From positions 1 to 64,000 of the forward strand of contig JAFYZW010000156.1 in NCBI GenBank assembly GCA_017548545.1: a DNA stretch of 64,000 nt. The letters are read 5' to 3'. Below are positions 1 to 9,900 of this stretch, piece after piece (within the stretch, counting starts at the first letter, position 1; every line of letters begins with the position of its first letter). Origin of the DNA: Bacteroidales bacterium (GTDB lineage: Bacteria; Bacteroidota; Bacteroidia; Bacteroidales; UBA3663). Both the position numbers and the translations under genes were made by a program. The notes beneath the pieces were generated by a model. The model worked only from the letters and a program-made list of their open reading frames with translations. It ran no database searches and was not told where the DNA came from.

Positions 1-104
1 ACATCTTCTCCCGTTTCAAGAGTTACTTCCTTGGAACAAGAAGACAGGAATAAAAAAAACAACGAAAGAATCGAGAAAGTTAGAGATAGATAATTAGGTT
101 TCAT
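1..104 (-). CDS. N-terminus of a lipoprotein (partial, runs off the window)
   Basis: The reverse strand opens with ATG, a short basic start and a hydrophobic stretch ending in the lipobox LSSC at about residues 20-23. It then continues as a polar mature part until the window edge. This is a lipoprotein signal peptide, so the product is expected to be lipid-anchored outside the cytoplasm. Only 34 residues are visible and the function cannot be told. It is the last of several short secreted-protein genes on the same strand. Confidence 0.7.
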   Translation of the reverse strand, partial: MKPNYLSLTFSILSLFFLFLSSCSKEVTLETGED

Positions 105-107
105 ATA

Positions 108-266
108 TTAATAGGGTGTGGCTACAACAATCATATCACTGAATGAAACATTTACTCCATTGAATTTAAAATCTGATCTTAAAGTATATCCTCCGACTGC
201 CCGATGAGTAGCAGCAAACATTTCTACTGATAATACAATAAAAATGGTAAGGATAAAAAATTTCAT
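108..266 (-). CDS. Small secreted protein of 52 residues, unknown
   Basis: An ATG-to-TAA frame of 52 codons lies between two other same-strand secreted-protein genes, 3 nt before the start of the downstream lipoprotein and 13 nt after the stop of the upstream gene. The first 19 or so residues form a typical signal peptide (MKFF, hydrophobic core, FAA-like cleavage site). The mature part of about 33 residues is rich in aromatic and beta-branched residues. The tight spacing and signal peptide support a real gene. No family is recognised. Confidence 0.55.
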   Translation of the reverse strand: MKFFILTIFIVLSVEMFAATHRAVGGYTLRSDFKFNGVNVSFSDMIVVATPY

Positions 267-279
267 ATCTTTCTCTTTT

Positions 280-966
280 TTATTTCAACATTTGCCAAAC
301 ACCAACCTCATTCCGTATCTGTAGGTCATATCCTCCAGTTATATTCCTCTTCAGACGTATGGGACGCATTTCCCGTTGATTATCCGCGCTGATAACCTTG
401 ATTACATTTTGTCCATTTTCCTTGCTATATAACTGGACTTCTCTGGTGAACTCCAAAAGGATGGTTTGACTACTGCCTTCAATTACTCCAAAATAGTATT
501 TCAGAATACTGTTAGTTCCTCCAACCCCACAAATGATATAATCACCAAATAGTTGCTCGGGTGCCCATATCTGGCATGTTTGACCATCTTCAAGTACTTT
601 CTCTTCTATATTTGTAATCACATCATGGAATCCATCGTAAGCGAATTCACATGCAGTGTACTCTTTCCCTTCCCACCAGTCAAAATCGTACAAGAGTCCC
701 TTTTCATTTTCAGATAACCAAATATAGACTAACGGTCCCTCTTCTCTGAGAAGGCAGTACCGTTTGCCATTGGCGAGCACTTCGTTGTAAACGATGCCAT
801 CTACATCTACTACATCTTTCACAACGTAAATAGTTGTGTCCCAATCTTCCCACCAATAGCCTCTTGTCACTTCAGTCCATGACGTTCCCGTTGGAAAATA
901 TTTATTCTCTCCCATCACTTGCATGCCGATGAGGATCAATGATAAAGCAAACAATATCTTTTTCAT
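280..966 (-). CDS. Secreted protein of unknown function
   Basis: The protein has 228 residues and an N-terminal signal peptide (about residues 1-19, ending near QVMG). The mature part is rich in Trp, Tyr and acidic residues and has a few cysteines (near CLL, ACEF, CQIW and IICGVGG). It looks like a small all-beta extracytoplasmic protein of the kind common in Prevotella. No catalytic motif is recognisable. It sits in a run of short secreted-protein genes on the same strand. Confidence 0.6.
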   Translation of the reverse strand: MKKILFALSLILIGMQVMGENKYFPTGTSWTEVTRGYWWEDWDTTIYVVKDVVDVDGIVYNEVLANGKRYCLLREEGPLVYIWLSENEKGLLYDFDWWEGKEYTACEFAYDGFHDVITNIEEKVLEDGQTCQIWAPEQLFGDYIICGVGGTNSILKYYFGVIEGSSQTILLEFTREVQLYSKENGQNVIKVISADNQREMRPIRLKRNITGGYDLQIRNEVGVWQMLK

Positions 967-1034
967 AATTGGAATTTATTAATTGATAATAAAAATTTTT
1001 TTAACAAAACTCATCGTGATTTCATAATCATGAG

Positions 1035-1665
1035 TTACTGAACTATCATCTGCCTTGAACTGACGGGTTGACCATCTGCTATCAAGGTATAAATATAGGC
1101 ACCCTTGCTTAACTTGCTTGTATCAACAGATAGTTTACCGTTGCCTAAAACGTCAATGTGGTGGCTCTCAATGAGTCTGCCAGAGATGCTGTAGATATAG
1201 AGCCTTGCTGCTTTGACTGCATCTGGTAGCGAGTACTCTATTACACAACTTCCATTGGTGGCGATTTGAACTTCTTGGGCGGGATTTACTTCAAAGTCAC
1301 CCGTTCCTGTTAAAAAGTACTCCATAGTTTAATCCATTAGTTGAGTTAGAAGCAGTTCCATAAACACCAATAGAACATCCCGTGTTAGATGCATAATTTT
1401 TTGTAGCCTTACCAAAAACACCAACATGAGTAGAAGCAGGAATATTATTAGTAGCAATATTTTCTGAATAAATACCATAATCTCGGTTTCCCGTATGGAC
1501 ATAAACTGTCGCATAATTAAGTCCTGCTCCATTGACGCTAAGTTGAGAATTGTAGCTCGTGATGGTATCACCAATACCGATGTTACCGTTGACATCAACC
1601 GTAAGCTGTGCTGATGTGTTCAGGGATAGAACGAAACTGAAGAGAAATAAAAATTGATTTTTCAT
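1035..1665 (-). pseudogene. Broken T9SS cargo protein gene (N-terminal and C-terminal parts in different frames)
   Basis: Two overlapping frames look like the ends of one gene. The upstream frame (1297-1665, 122 residues) has a signal peptide ending SLNTSAQ, then a Gly/Asn-rich region with GIGD, NSQLSVNG and repeated GVFGKA / GVYGTA motifs, as in tail-fibre-like Bacteroidetes surface proteins. It stops shortly after LNYGV. The downstream frame (1035-1325) has no signal peptide but carries a C-terminal type IX secretion sorting domain (YIYSISGRLI, LSKGAYIYTLIADGQ, ending RQMIVQ). The switch lies at a run of five T near 1317. Such proteins are usually much longer, so an internal deletion plus frameshift is the simplest reading. 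A sequencing or assembly error in the T run is the alternative. Confidence 0.6.
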
Positions 1666-1837
1666 AAATAATCAATTTAGTTGTTAGTAATGTAGTTCAA
1701 ATTTCTCTATAATATATTCTACGAACAATTACATCCTGGTTGTAGGCAGTATAAAACCATATTAAATAATTTTATACTAATGACAATCATCATTAATATT
1801 TCATTACCTAAATATCGTCTTTTTTTTTGTAAATTAA

Positions 1838-4096
1838 TCACAATCTTTTCCGCTCACTCTCACCTGCTCTGAGAGAACGTAAGGTATGGCGCGAAAGTGT
1901 TCCAAGATTGATTCGGAAAGTGAGTTGAATGCGCCTATTGTCTGAATAACATTTACGTGAATACTCTAATTCATTTCCATTATAGATGATTCGAGAGACA
2001 CCGGTGTGAAGCAAGTCATCGGCATTAAGTTGCAAAGTCCAGTTTTTAGTTTCTTTGGTTAAAGAAAAATCAACTTGACCAGAATGCTTCTGCCAAGTTA
2101 TTCCATCATTCCCCGAAGTATGACAAGAAACATTTAGCATTGCAATGAAGCTATAAGGGAATTGAACCTGATTGTTCCATTTGAATTCGAGAATAGGATT
2201 ACTATAAGATTGGCCATCAAATTCGATCTGTTGCCCTCGTAATGTAGAAATGACTTGTGCTCTCCAATTGCGTAATGAATAATGATAATTGATTGTAGCC
2301 GAAAAAAGTTTAGCTGAATCTATATTTTTGTAGTTAGCGAAGAACTCATTATTCTTGCTTTCCACAGTTTGAGCTATATAATCCGACACATATTGCCAGC
2401 CAATTACAGCATAAAATTTACCTTTTTGATACTTTAACTGCAAATGATGACTGATAGAAGGTCGTAGATTAGGCTCTCCCTCGACACCAAGCATTTCAAT
2501 ATTATGATAGGTAAATCCATTGGTTTGGTCGTATGTGGGCAAAGATGATCTCATGGCATAGGAGAAAGAAAGCTTCTGCTTTTCGCCAATAAAGCTCAGG
2601 TTAGCAAATGGATATGCTTTCTTGATGTCCGAAGCGGCATCAATTGCTTCAAGAAGCACACCCAAGGTTCCTTCAGTCCATCCAAGTCTCCTGCGATAGG
2701 AAATGCTGCCACTCCAGCATTTTTGTTTGCGAAGGAGACTTGACAATGCAGAATCTCCGCGTTGATAAAAGTCTTCACGTCCCGTATATGCATATTCGGT
2801 CATCACATGCAATCTCCCATTCCAAAGTGGTCGATGAGCATCGGCTTTTACTGCCCACAATGTATTCTTCACTTCATTATAACGTGGTTCATTAAAAGCG
2901 GATTCAATGCGATTGTCTTCGCTAATTCTTACTCCATCGTGATAAAAACTGGCAACCATATTGAGACTCCATTTATCGAAGGCTGACACATAATATATAT
3001 TCATGTTATGCATCGGCTTATAATCAAGTTGCCATTCATTAATACTCATCATCGTTTTCAAATTCGCTTCATTATTGGCCCATTTTATATTGTGGTAATC
3101 GAAGTCGAAGATGAGATTGTCACGGTTTTGTCGAATATTATTGAGCATGGCATAGTTCTGGTATTGTATGCCTATAGAATACTTATTTGATAATCTGTAT
3201 TCGCCTCCCAAATTCAGATGAAACGAATTCTGTTCATATCGGTCTTGAAATGAACACTGGTTGACAGAAAGGTCTTTGTCTATTCCGTCATAGCGATAGC
3301 AACCGCTTGCTTGCAAATCCATTCTATCCTGATGAAGATTGGTCTTAACGAGTTGCATAGCACGACCTCTTTCTCCCTGACTATATTGTGAAGCTGTGTG
3401 TATGCCGTAACCGTTTTCACGTTTCCGATTGGTTCGAATATCGATGATAATATTTTGTCGGGAACTGAATTGAGGTTGATCGCTATAATCTATACGGTCA
3501 ACATCTCCCGAATCAAGTTCGGTCAGTTCACTATAGCTGCTAACTGGTTTACCATCGATACGGATTACAGCACCTGTAGCTCCTATCTGAAATCCAGGTA
3601 TAAAAAATAGTAAATCGTATGCCGAACCTGTTACAGAAAGTGGAGTGCCAGAAATTCGAAAACTGGTAATAGATCCATCAAAGTCAAGAACAGGATACTC
3701 CTCCTTGACCATCACCTCATGCAAAATACGCGAAAAAGCTATATCATCATCATTATCTTTAATAAGCTTAGGATAATTAACAAACGTCAGTTTTTGATGT
3801 TGATACTCAACAAAGATATGATTTCCGAAAATCTTGATACAAATAGGATATCCACTAATGACGCGAGTAATATCTTCGAGAACATCCTGTCCTTTTAATG
3901 TAATATTGGAAACCAATAAAGTGTCCAATTCATTACGAACGAAGTGGATATTATTGTCTGGAAAATAATCGTTAATAGTGGTCAAGGCATCTGCCACCGA
4001 CACATTTTGAAAGCGAAGCACTTCCTGCTGTGCCATGAGTGAGACAGCTGGATGTAATAAGAATCCAAATATTATCAGAAAGATGCGTGGATTCAT
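1838..4096 (-). CDS. STN-domain outer-membrane receptor, TonB-dependent-like
   Basis: The protein has 752 residues. A signal peptide ending near LMAQ is followed by an STN (secretin and TonB short N-terminal) domain at about residues 25-75, a plug-like segment at about 115-225 containing IPGFQIG and VIRIDGKPV, and a long beta-barrel rich in alternating aromatic strands. No carboxypeptidase-like repeat and no clear TonB box are seen. The last predicted strand is followed by about 20 basic residues instead of ending in an aromatic residue. Its start overlaps the stop of the anti-sigma gene by 4 bp, so the two are translationally coupled. This is the FecA-type arrangement in which the STN domain signals to the anti-sigma factor. 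No SusD partner follows, and the ligand is unknown. Confidence 0.75.
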   Translation of the reverse strand: MNPRIFLIIFGFLLHPAVSLMAQQEVLRFQNVSVADALTTINDYFPDNNIHFVRNELDTLLVSNITLKGQDVLEDITRVISGYPICIKIFGNHIFVEYQHQKLTFVNYPKLIKDNDDDIAFSRILHEVMVKEEYPVLDFDGSITSFRISGTPLSVTGSAYDLLFFIPGFQIGATGAVIRIDGKPVSSYSELTELDSGDVDRIDYSDQPQFSSRQNIIIDIRTNRKRENGYGIHTASQYSQGERGRAMQLVKTNLHQDRMDLQASGCYRYDGIDKDLSVNQCSFQDRYEQNSFHLNLGGEYRLSNKYSIGIQYQNYAMLNNIRQNRDNLIFDFDYHNIKWANNEANLKTMMSINEWQLDYKPMHNMNIYYVSAFDKWSLNMVASFYHDGVRISEDNRIESAFNEPRYNEVKNTLWAVKADAHRPLWNGRLHVMTEYAYTGREDFYQRGDSALSSLLRKQKCWSGSISYRRRLGWTEGTLGVLLEAIDAASDIKKAYPFANLSFIGEKQKLSFSYAMRSSLPTYDQTNGFTYHNIEMLGVEGEPNLRPSISHHLQLKYQKGKFYAVIGWQYVSDYIAQTVESKNNEFFANYKNIDSAKLFSATINYHYSLRNWRAQVISTLRGQQIEFDGQSYSNPILEFKWNNQVQFPYSFIAMLNVSCHTSGNDGITWQKHSGQVDFSLTKETKNWTLQLNADDLLHTGVSRIIYNGNELEYSRKCYSDNRRIQLTFRINLGTLSRHTLRSLRAGESERKRL

Positions 4097-4656
4097 TGTG
4101 CCACAATTGTATTGTCTTCGGTCAATGAAAGGTTAACTCGTTCGAAGTGATTCAGGAAGTCAATACATTTTTTCAAACTCCAGGACTTTTCAAGCTTTAC
4201 ATAAAGGAATATATCTTCCTTGCATCTGTAATCTACTTTTGCATCATGCAATTCAGCTATATCTTTTAGGATAGATTTCAATTCAGCATTCTCATAGACA
4301 AATTGCGTCGAATCATCAAATGTTGAACGCTCCGATAGCGTTGAATTAGCTTGGTTTTCGATATTTTGACGCTTCGAAAGATTCCACTCTTTCAGATAGG
4401 GCCATCCCAAAGCAATACCGATACCGAACAAAAGGAGCATAGATGCAGCAACGACCCATCTGCGCCAACCGAAAGCAGGACTTGTTTGAAGATGCTTTGA
4501 TTGGAATTGTTTCCATTCCTTCTCTACATCGATATTTGGAGTAGTAGCATCATGATTTTTATGAGCATATGCACCCCTTACATCATTGGCCATCTCTGAC
4601 AACTCCTGTGCATCAGGTTCATTTTGCCAAGCCGTTTTATAGTCTTGATCCGTCAT
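4093..4656 (-). CDS. Minimal FecR-like anti-sigma factor with DUF4974 domain
   Basis: The preferred start is the ATG 5 nt after the sigma-factor stop (MTDQDYKTAW), giving 187 residues. An earlier in-frame ATG would overlap the sigma gene. The N-terminal half is hydrophilic and presumably cytoplasmic. One membrane segment (VVAASMLLLFGIGIALG) follows, and the C-terminal part (FVYENAELKSILKDIAELHD onward) resembles the DUF4974 domain that ends Bacteroidetes FecR proteins. The central FecR beta domain normally found between these parts is missing. It is expected to hold the neighbouring sigma factor inactive until signalled by the STN domain of the receptor. Confidence 0.72.
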   Translation of the reverse strand: MTDQDYKTAWQNEPDAQELSEMANDVRGAYAHKNHDATTPNIDVEKEWKQFQSKHLQTSPAFGWRRWVVAASMLLLFGIGIALGWPYLKEWNLSKRQNIENQANSTLSERSTFDDSTQFVYENAELKSILKDIAELHDAKVDYRCKEDIFLYVKLEKSWSLKKCIDFLNHFERVNLSLTEDNTIVAQ

Positions 4657-4660
4657 AGTC

Positions 4661-5152
4661 TTAGTTTTTTTTGAATCTATCACGCAGCATACGAAGGCCT
4701 TTTACAATATGTTTATTGATGGCTTCTATACTAACATTCATCTTTTCAGCAGCTTCCTTATAACTCAATTGTTCACCAAAGCATAAATCAAGGGCTTGTC
4801 GTGTCCTGGGTGGTATTTCAGTTTGAATGAATTGTAGAATCTGATTCCATAATTCCCAGTCAAAATCATTGTTTAACAAGTCATACCTCAACTCATTGAG
4901 GTATGACTCTTGCATGGCATCAAATATACCTTTATGCTTGATACTGTTTAAACAACGGTTATAGGTAGCTCGTAAAAGGTATTCGCGGATTTTTTCGGCT
5001 TCAATCTGAGGCTGCTTCTCCCATATCTGAGCAAAGACCTCATGAACAACATCACGACTCTCTTCTACATCATCGAGCATAAAATTGGCTAACTTGAAAA
5101 GCTGATCAAAATATGTACGGAAAAGCTGTTCGAACTCGGATGTTGTAATCAT
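4661..5152 (-). CDS. ECF sigma-70 factor (FecI/RpoE type)
   Basis: The protein has 163 residues. Region 2 lies at about 5-75 (FRTYFDQLFKLANFML and DVVHEVFAQIWEK). A region 4 helix-turn-helix lies at about 105-158 (LSYKEAAEKMNVSIEAINKH). It leads a three-gene unit with an anti-sigma factor and an STN receptor, so it should direct transcription of this unit and perhaps other genes in response to the receptor. No standard housekeeping promoter is evident before it, which fits autoregulation, but its own recognition sequence cannot be assigned from one copy. Confidence 0.88.
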   Translation of the reverse strand: MITTSEFEQLFRTYFDQLFKLANFMLDDVEESRDVVHEVFAQIWEKQPQIEAEKIREYLLRATYNRCLNSIKHKGIFDAMQESYLNELRYDLLNNDFDWELWNQILQFIQTEIPPRTRQALDLCFGEQLSYKEAAEKMNVSIEAINKHIVKGLRMLRDRFKKN

Positions 5153-5259
5153 TCTATATATATTTTCTTATAGTGACAATCAAAAAGACAATTACATTAC
5201 CAAAATTAAGAAAAATATATAAACTCAGTAATATGATTCAGCTGTGTGGAGGCAAAAAA

Positions 5260-6522
5260 TCAGCAGAGAAGTTCGTGGCTTGGGATGAAGCGCTGTTGGA
5301 TGAGGGCGGCGATGGATTGGGCGACTTCCATTTCGCTGAGGGCGATGCTTTCGCCAAATTCGTAGAGAAGATCAATTTCTTCCTTGGTAATGCTCTTGTC
5401 GCTCATCACGATGGTGATAAGGTAATTGAGCATGGCCTCGCGAAGACCAGGGTTGATGTTGATCATCTTGGTTACTGACTCATGGAAAATCTCGCCCACA
5501 TCACCATTGGCAATATCTTCGAGGAACTGACGCGGGAAGATCTTCAGCGAAGAGAGTTCGGTCAATATATCATCGACTTCATCCTTATTGATTTCACCGT
5601 CGGCATTAGCGACAATCAAACCTGCGGCTGCGACAAATCGAGCCGTATATTCATCGAGTTCGCTATCGCCCACCTTCAAAAGGATTGTGATAAGTTCGTC
5701 CATACCCTTCTGCAGTTCCTCTTGTGTCTTTGAAGTGGCAAAAAGGTTAAGAGCCTGCACACGAATGGGGTTCACGGGATGCGACGCACGGCTGGTACCC
5801 TTATCATGCAAGAAATAATCCAGACGTTTCTGATTGTCGGCAATCAACGCATCGATGCTTACGTTCATCTTCTCAAGGTCAAGACCCGAAGCCATCTTGA
5901 AGAACGCTGTGACACAAACGCCTAAATCCTCGATGGCCATATATCCATATCGATCGGCTACAAGTTCGGCAAGTTGGTCATGCAAACGAATCTTATATTG
6001 CAACAATACGGGCGACTTTGTCTCAGGCGGGAAAACAAAGGTAATAAGACGAGCTAAGGCTGTATCCTTATTGATAAGATGGCCCAATTCATGACCGATC
6101 ACAAAACGAAGCTCATCCTTCGACATAAGGTCGAAGAGTCCCGAATTGATGTTGACGATATTGGGTTCATCCTCATCTTCCGAAGCAACAGAAAAGGCAT
6201 TGACCGTTGAATCACCGGTAATATAGAAATCCACCTTACCTTCGAAGCCCAGTTTATTCTTCACTTCATGGCACAAAGCGTAGATGTCGGGAAGCAGTTC
6301 CTCATCAACTTTTAAGCTATGGCCTTCCATATTGCTGCGCCAATAGGCATCGCTGCTGGATATGCGGATTTTGCGCATCACCTCTTCCACAACGGGCCCT
6401 TGCAGGGCATTGTAGATTTGCTCTGCCAATTGGCGCTCGATCTGTATCGATGGCTCAAGCTTGTAGCTTGTTTTAACCTTCAGATTGTCCGGCTTTTCAA
6501 ATAATGATAATAGTTTATTCAT
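5260..6522 (-). CDS. M48-type zinc metalloprotease with C-terminal TerB-like domain
   Basis: The protein has 420 residues and no signal peptide or membrane segment, unlike HtpX or BepA-type M48 enzymes. The zinc motif HELGH is at residues 144-148, and a Glu-containing helix (LAELVADRYG, near 190) supplies the likely third ligand. The C-terminal third (LIVANADGEINKDEVDDIL and what follows) has the acidic helical look of TerB tellurite-resistance domains. It lies 22 nt after a small lipoprotein gene and at the end of an operon led by the FAD/Fe-S dehydrogenase. A soluble cytoplasmic protease role is inferred, with unknown substrate. Confidence 0.75.
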   Translation of the reverse strand: MNKLLSLFEKPDNLKVKTSYKLEPSIQIERQLAEQIYNALQGPVVEEVMRKIRISSSDAYWRSNMEGHSLKVDEELLPDIYALCHEVKNKLGFEGKVDFYITGDSTVNAFSVASEDEDEPNIVNINSGLFDLMSKDELRFVIGHELGHLINKDTALARLITFVFPPETKSPVLLQYKIRLHDQLAELVADRYGYMAIEDLGVCVTAFFKMASGLDLEKMNVSIDALIADNQKRLDYFLHDKGTSRASHPVNPIRVQALNLFATSKTQEELQKGMDELITILLKVGDSELDEYTARFVAAAGLIVANADGEINKDEVDDILTELSSLKIFPRQFLEDIANGDVGEIFHESVTKMININPGLREAMLNYLITIVMSDKSITKEEIDLLYEFGESIALSEMEVAQSIAALIQQRFIPSHELLC

Positions 6523-6544
6523 GAGTTTGTGCTATCGATAGCAA

Positions 6545-6925
6545 TTATTCTTCTTTATCCTCGTCAGATTCCAAAATGCCCTTCAAGAACTCCGAGCCTT
6601 TCTTGATCAATTCATCGGCAGCCTTGCCGAAGTCCGACATGGAATGCTTGACAAACGCCTTGCCAATCTTGCCTTCCAACTTGCCGAGCTCGCGCATCTG
6701 CTCGTCGGTAAAGTTGTATTCCTTGTTGAGAATCTTGGCGTGGATGTCGGAATACTCCTTATACAACTTCTCCCAATCTTCTTTCGAGAAGTTATCGCCG
6801 TTCTTCTGGATCTGTTCGCTCATGGTTTGGAGACGATCCAAAACCCTTTCCTCTTTCGACTTGCAGGAAACTAATAGCATTACTGCAACAAGTGCTACCA
6901 ATAATGTACGTAAGTAGTGTTTCAT
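6545..6925 (-). CDS. Small helical lipoprotein
   Basis: The protein has 126 residues. The signal peptide ends in the lipobox LLVSC at about residues 17-21. The mature part is charged and predicted helical (many Glu, Lys and Leu), with a possible coiled coil. It sits 9 nt after the dehydrogenase stop and 22 nt before the M48 protease, so the three are probably co-transcribed. No enzyme motif is seen. Confidence 0.65.
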   Translation of the reverse strand: MKHYLRTLLVALVAVMLLVSCKSKEERVLDRLQTMSEQIQKNGDNFSKEDWEKLYKEYSDIHAKILNKEYNFTDEQMRELGKLEGKIGKAFVKHSMSDFGKAADELIKKGSEFLKGILESDEDKEE

Positions 6926-6934
6926 TGTTATATT

Positions 6935-9900
6935 TTAATCATGTTTAGCCGTAGTAGCTTCATTAACAAGATAAGCGATGCTCATGTAGGGAACACCAGA
7001 ATGTGTCTGAAGGCCAATCTCACAGGTGCGACTGTTGGAGTAGCCATAGGTCACATGATTCTGCTCGATTGCTGGTTTCAATTTACGCAGAGCATACTTG
7101 TTCATCTCAGGATGCGTGAAGCCCTTGTCGCCAGCAAAACCGCAGCAACCAACGCCTTCAGGAACAATAACCTTCGTGGCACACATACTTGCAAGTTCGA
7201 CAAGACTGTCGCCCAAACCCAATTCTCGCGTTGAGCAGGTGATATGTACTGCAACCGTGCGATCGAGCTTCTTGAAATTGAGATTATCCTTGAGGAACTT
7301 GAGGATGAACTCTACTGGTTCATAGAGTTTAAGTCGTGGCATCACCTTGCGCATACGGTGCAGACATGGGCTCTGATCGCAGAGGATGGGATATTCGCCT
7401 TCTTTGCTTGCTTCCCATAATGCCTTTTCAAGTTCTGCACTCTTGCGGTCGGCAATATCAAGCATTCCCTTCGACTCCCAAATCTGGCCGCAGCACATCT
7501 TGTTCATGCCATTCGGGAAAATCACCTCATAGCCTGCCTTGTTCATAAGCTGTACCATCTCATCGACGACACTCTGCTTGATTGGAGCGCCCTTGGCCAA
7601 TCCCAAAGTCTGATTCAGGCAGCTGGGGAAATAAACCACCTTCTTGGCCTGCTGGTGTGTCTTGTCGTATTTGGCCTCTTGTGCCATGAGTCGTTTAATA
7701 TCCACACGATTCGGCTTTGGCATCGATGGCGTCCAAAGAGGAACACCCATCTTGTGAAGACCATTACACAAGCCACTCATCACGGACGAGCCAAGGATCG
7801 AATGACCGAAATTGGCAAGGCCAAGCACGCCTCGTAGCGAATTCTCGATGCCACCCATGTGTTTGGCAGCAAATTCGCCGACGTTGTACAAACCTTTGTG
7901 CTTATTCATATTCAACTGGCGAATCAGGTGCGTAAGATCGCCGGTATTGATCTTCATCGGGCAAGAGGTTGAGCAAAGTCCATCGGCAGCACAGGTCTGA
8001 TTGCCATAATACTCATATTGCTTCTCCAAGCGATTGGCACGAGCCATTGCCTCGGTGGTAGCTTTCTTGCGAAGATATAATATTTCACGTTGTATGGCAA
8101 TACGCATACGTGAACTCAATGTGAGACCGCAGCTCAAGCAGTTGAACTCGCAAAAACCGCATTCGATACACTTGTTGGCCTTTTTGACACCTTCGATCAT
8201 CTCTTCGGTCGAAGACTTCACCTTGCCCATATAGGCAAGATACTTGGCGCCATCAGGCACTTCGTCGAAATTGTATGCCAATTCCGGCAAATGCTTCAGG
8301 TGCTCGATGAAGCAATTCGGATTGTCGTTAAAGATAACGCCCGGGTTCAACAGGTATTCGGGATCGAAAATCTCCTTCAGCTCCTTCATCGTATTGTAGG
8401 CATCCTCGCCCCATTCATACTTGACAAAGGGTGCCATGTTGCGACCCGTGCCATGCTCGGCCTTCAACGAACCATCGTATTCTTCAACTACAAGTCTGGC
8501 GACCTCATGCATCAAACGGGCGTAGCGCTGAATTTCCTTCTCTTCGTTGAAGCTCTGGTTGATAATGAAATGATAGTTGCCTTCGAAGGCATGGCCATAG
8601 ATACAGCCGTCGGAATATCCGAAGTCAGCAATGATCTTCTGCAGTTTAACGGTTGCTTCAGGAAGGTCGTTCACTGGGAAGGCAACGTCCTCGATCAGGC
8701 ACGAAGTGCCAATGGGACGCATAGCACCCACGGTCGGGAAGATGCCCGAACGGATGGCCCAATACTTGCCGTAAATCTTGGGATCGTCGGTGAATTCTGT
8801 AGGAATATACAGACGGAACTGGCTCAAAGTCTTCTTGATGGTATCGATCTTGAGCTGCAGGTCCTCATGCGTCATGGCCTTTGTCTCGGTGAGGATGGCG
8901 GTGAGGTTGTGGTAATCACCAGGTTTAACACCATCGATCTTGCCGGCATCGACATCTTTCTTGTACTGAAGGAAGACAGGATCATCGACCGAAGCGAGAG
9001 AGAGATAGTCGAGCATCTCGGCACTCTTCACCATGAGGTTCTCGGCACTCATCTTGATGTCATCGTCCGACGATTTCAGCTTCTTCAAGGCAACTACGCC
9101 TTCGCAGCTCTCCTTCATGGTCATGAAATAGACCATGGCAGAGGCACGATAAGGATATTCATGCAACGTACGCATCGTAACACTGGCAATGAATCCCAGT
9201 GTACCTTCCGCACCGACCATAGAGTGAGCGATGATATCGAACGGATCATCGTAGGCGATGAGCGGACGGATATTCAAGCCCGTTACATTCTTGATGCTGT
9301 ACTTTTTCTTGATACGCTCGGCAAGCTTGGTGTTTGCACGTACTTTGTCGCGCAAAGCCTCGATCTTCTTCAGGAATTCGGGATGAGACTTACGGAATGC
9401 TTCACGACTCTTCTCATCACCCGTATCGAGGATGGTACCATCGGTGAGAATTAACTTTGCTGAGATAAGCATGCGGTCGGAGTTGGCATGAACACCGCAG
9501 TTCATACCCGAAGCATTGTTGCCGACGATACCGCCGACCATCGCGCTATTGATGGAAGCCGGATCGGGTGGAAATACGCGACCGTATGGTTTCAGAATCT
9601 GATTGACGCGACCACCAAGGATACCTGGTTGCAACGTAATCTGTTCCTGGTCGTCGCTGAGTGACCACTCCTCCCAATTCTTGCCAGCAACAATCAGCAC
9701 CGAGTCACTCATGCTCTGGCCAGACAATGCTGTACCTGCTGCACGGAAGGTAAATGGGATGTGGTTATCATAACAAGTCTTCACGATACGTGACAACTCC
9801 TCCTCTCCTTTCGAACGAACCACAATGTGTGGAATCATGCGATAGAAGCTGGCGTCTGTGCCCCATCCAAGGGTGCGCAGTTCATCAGTATAGATACGGT

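Noticed and set aside
8291-9454. Plus-strand frame of 387 codons opposite the dehydrogenase
   Set aside because: The minus strand carries the FAD-binding domain. The antisense frame has no promoter or motifs.
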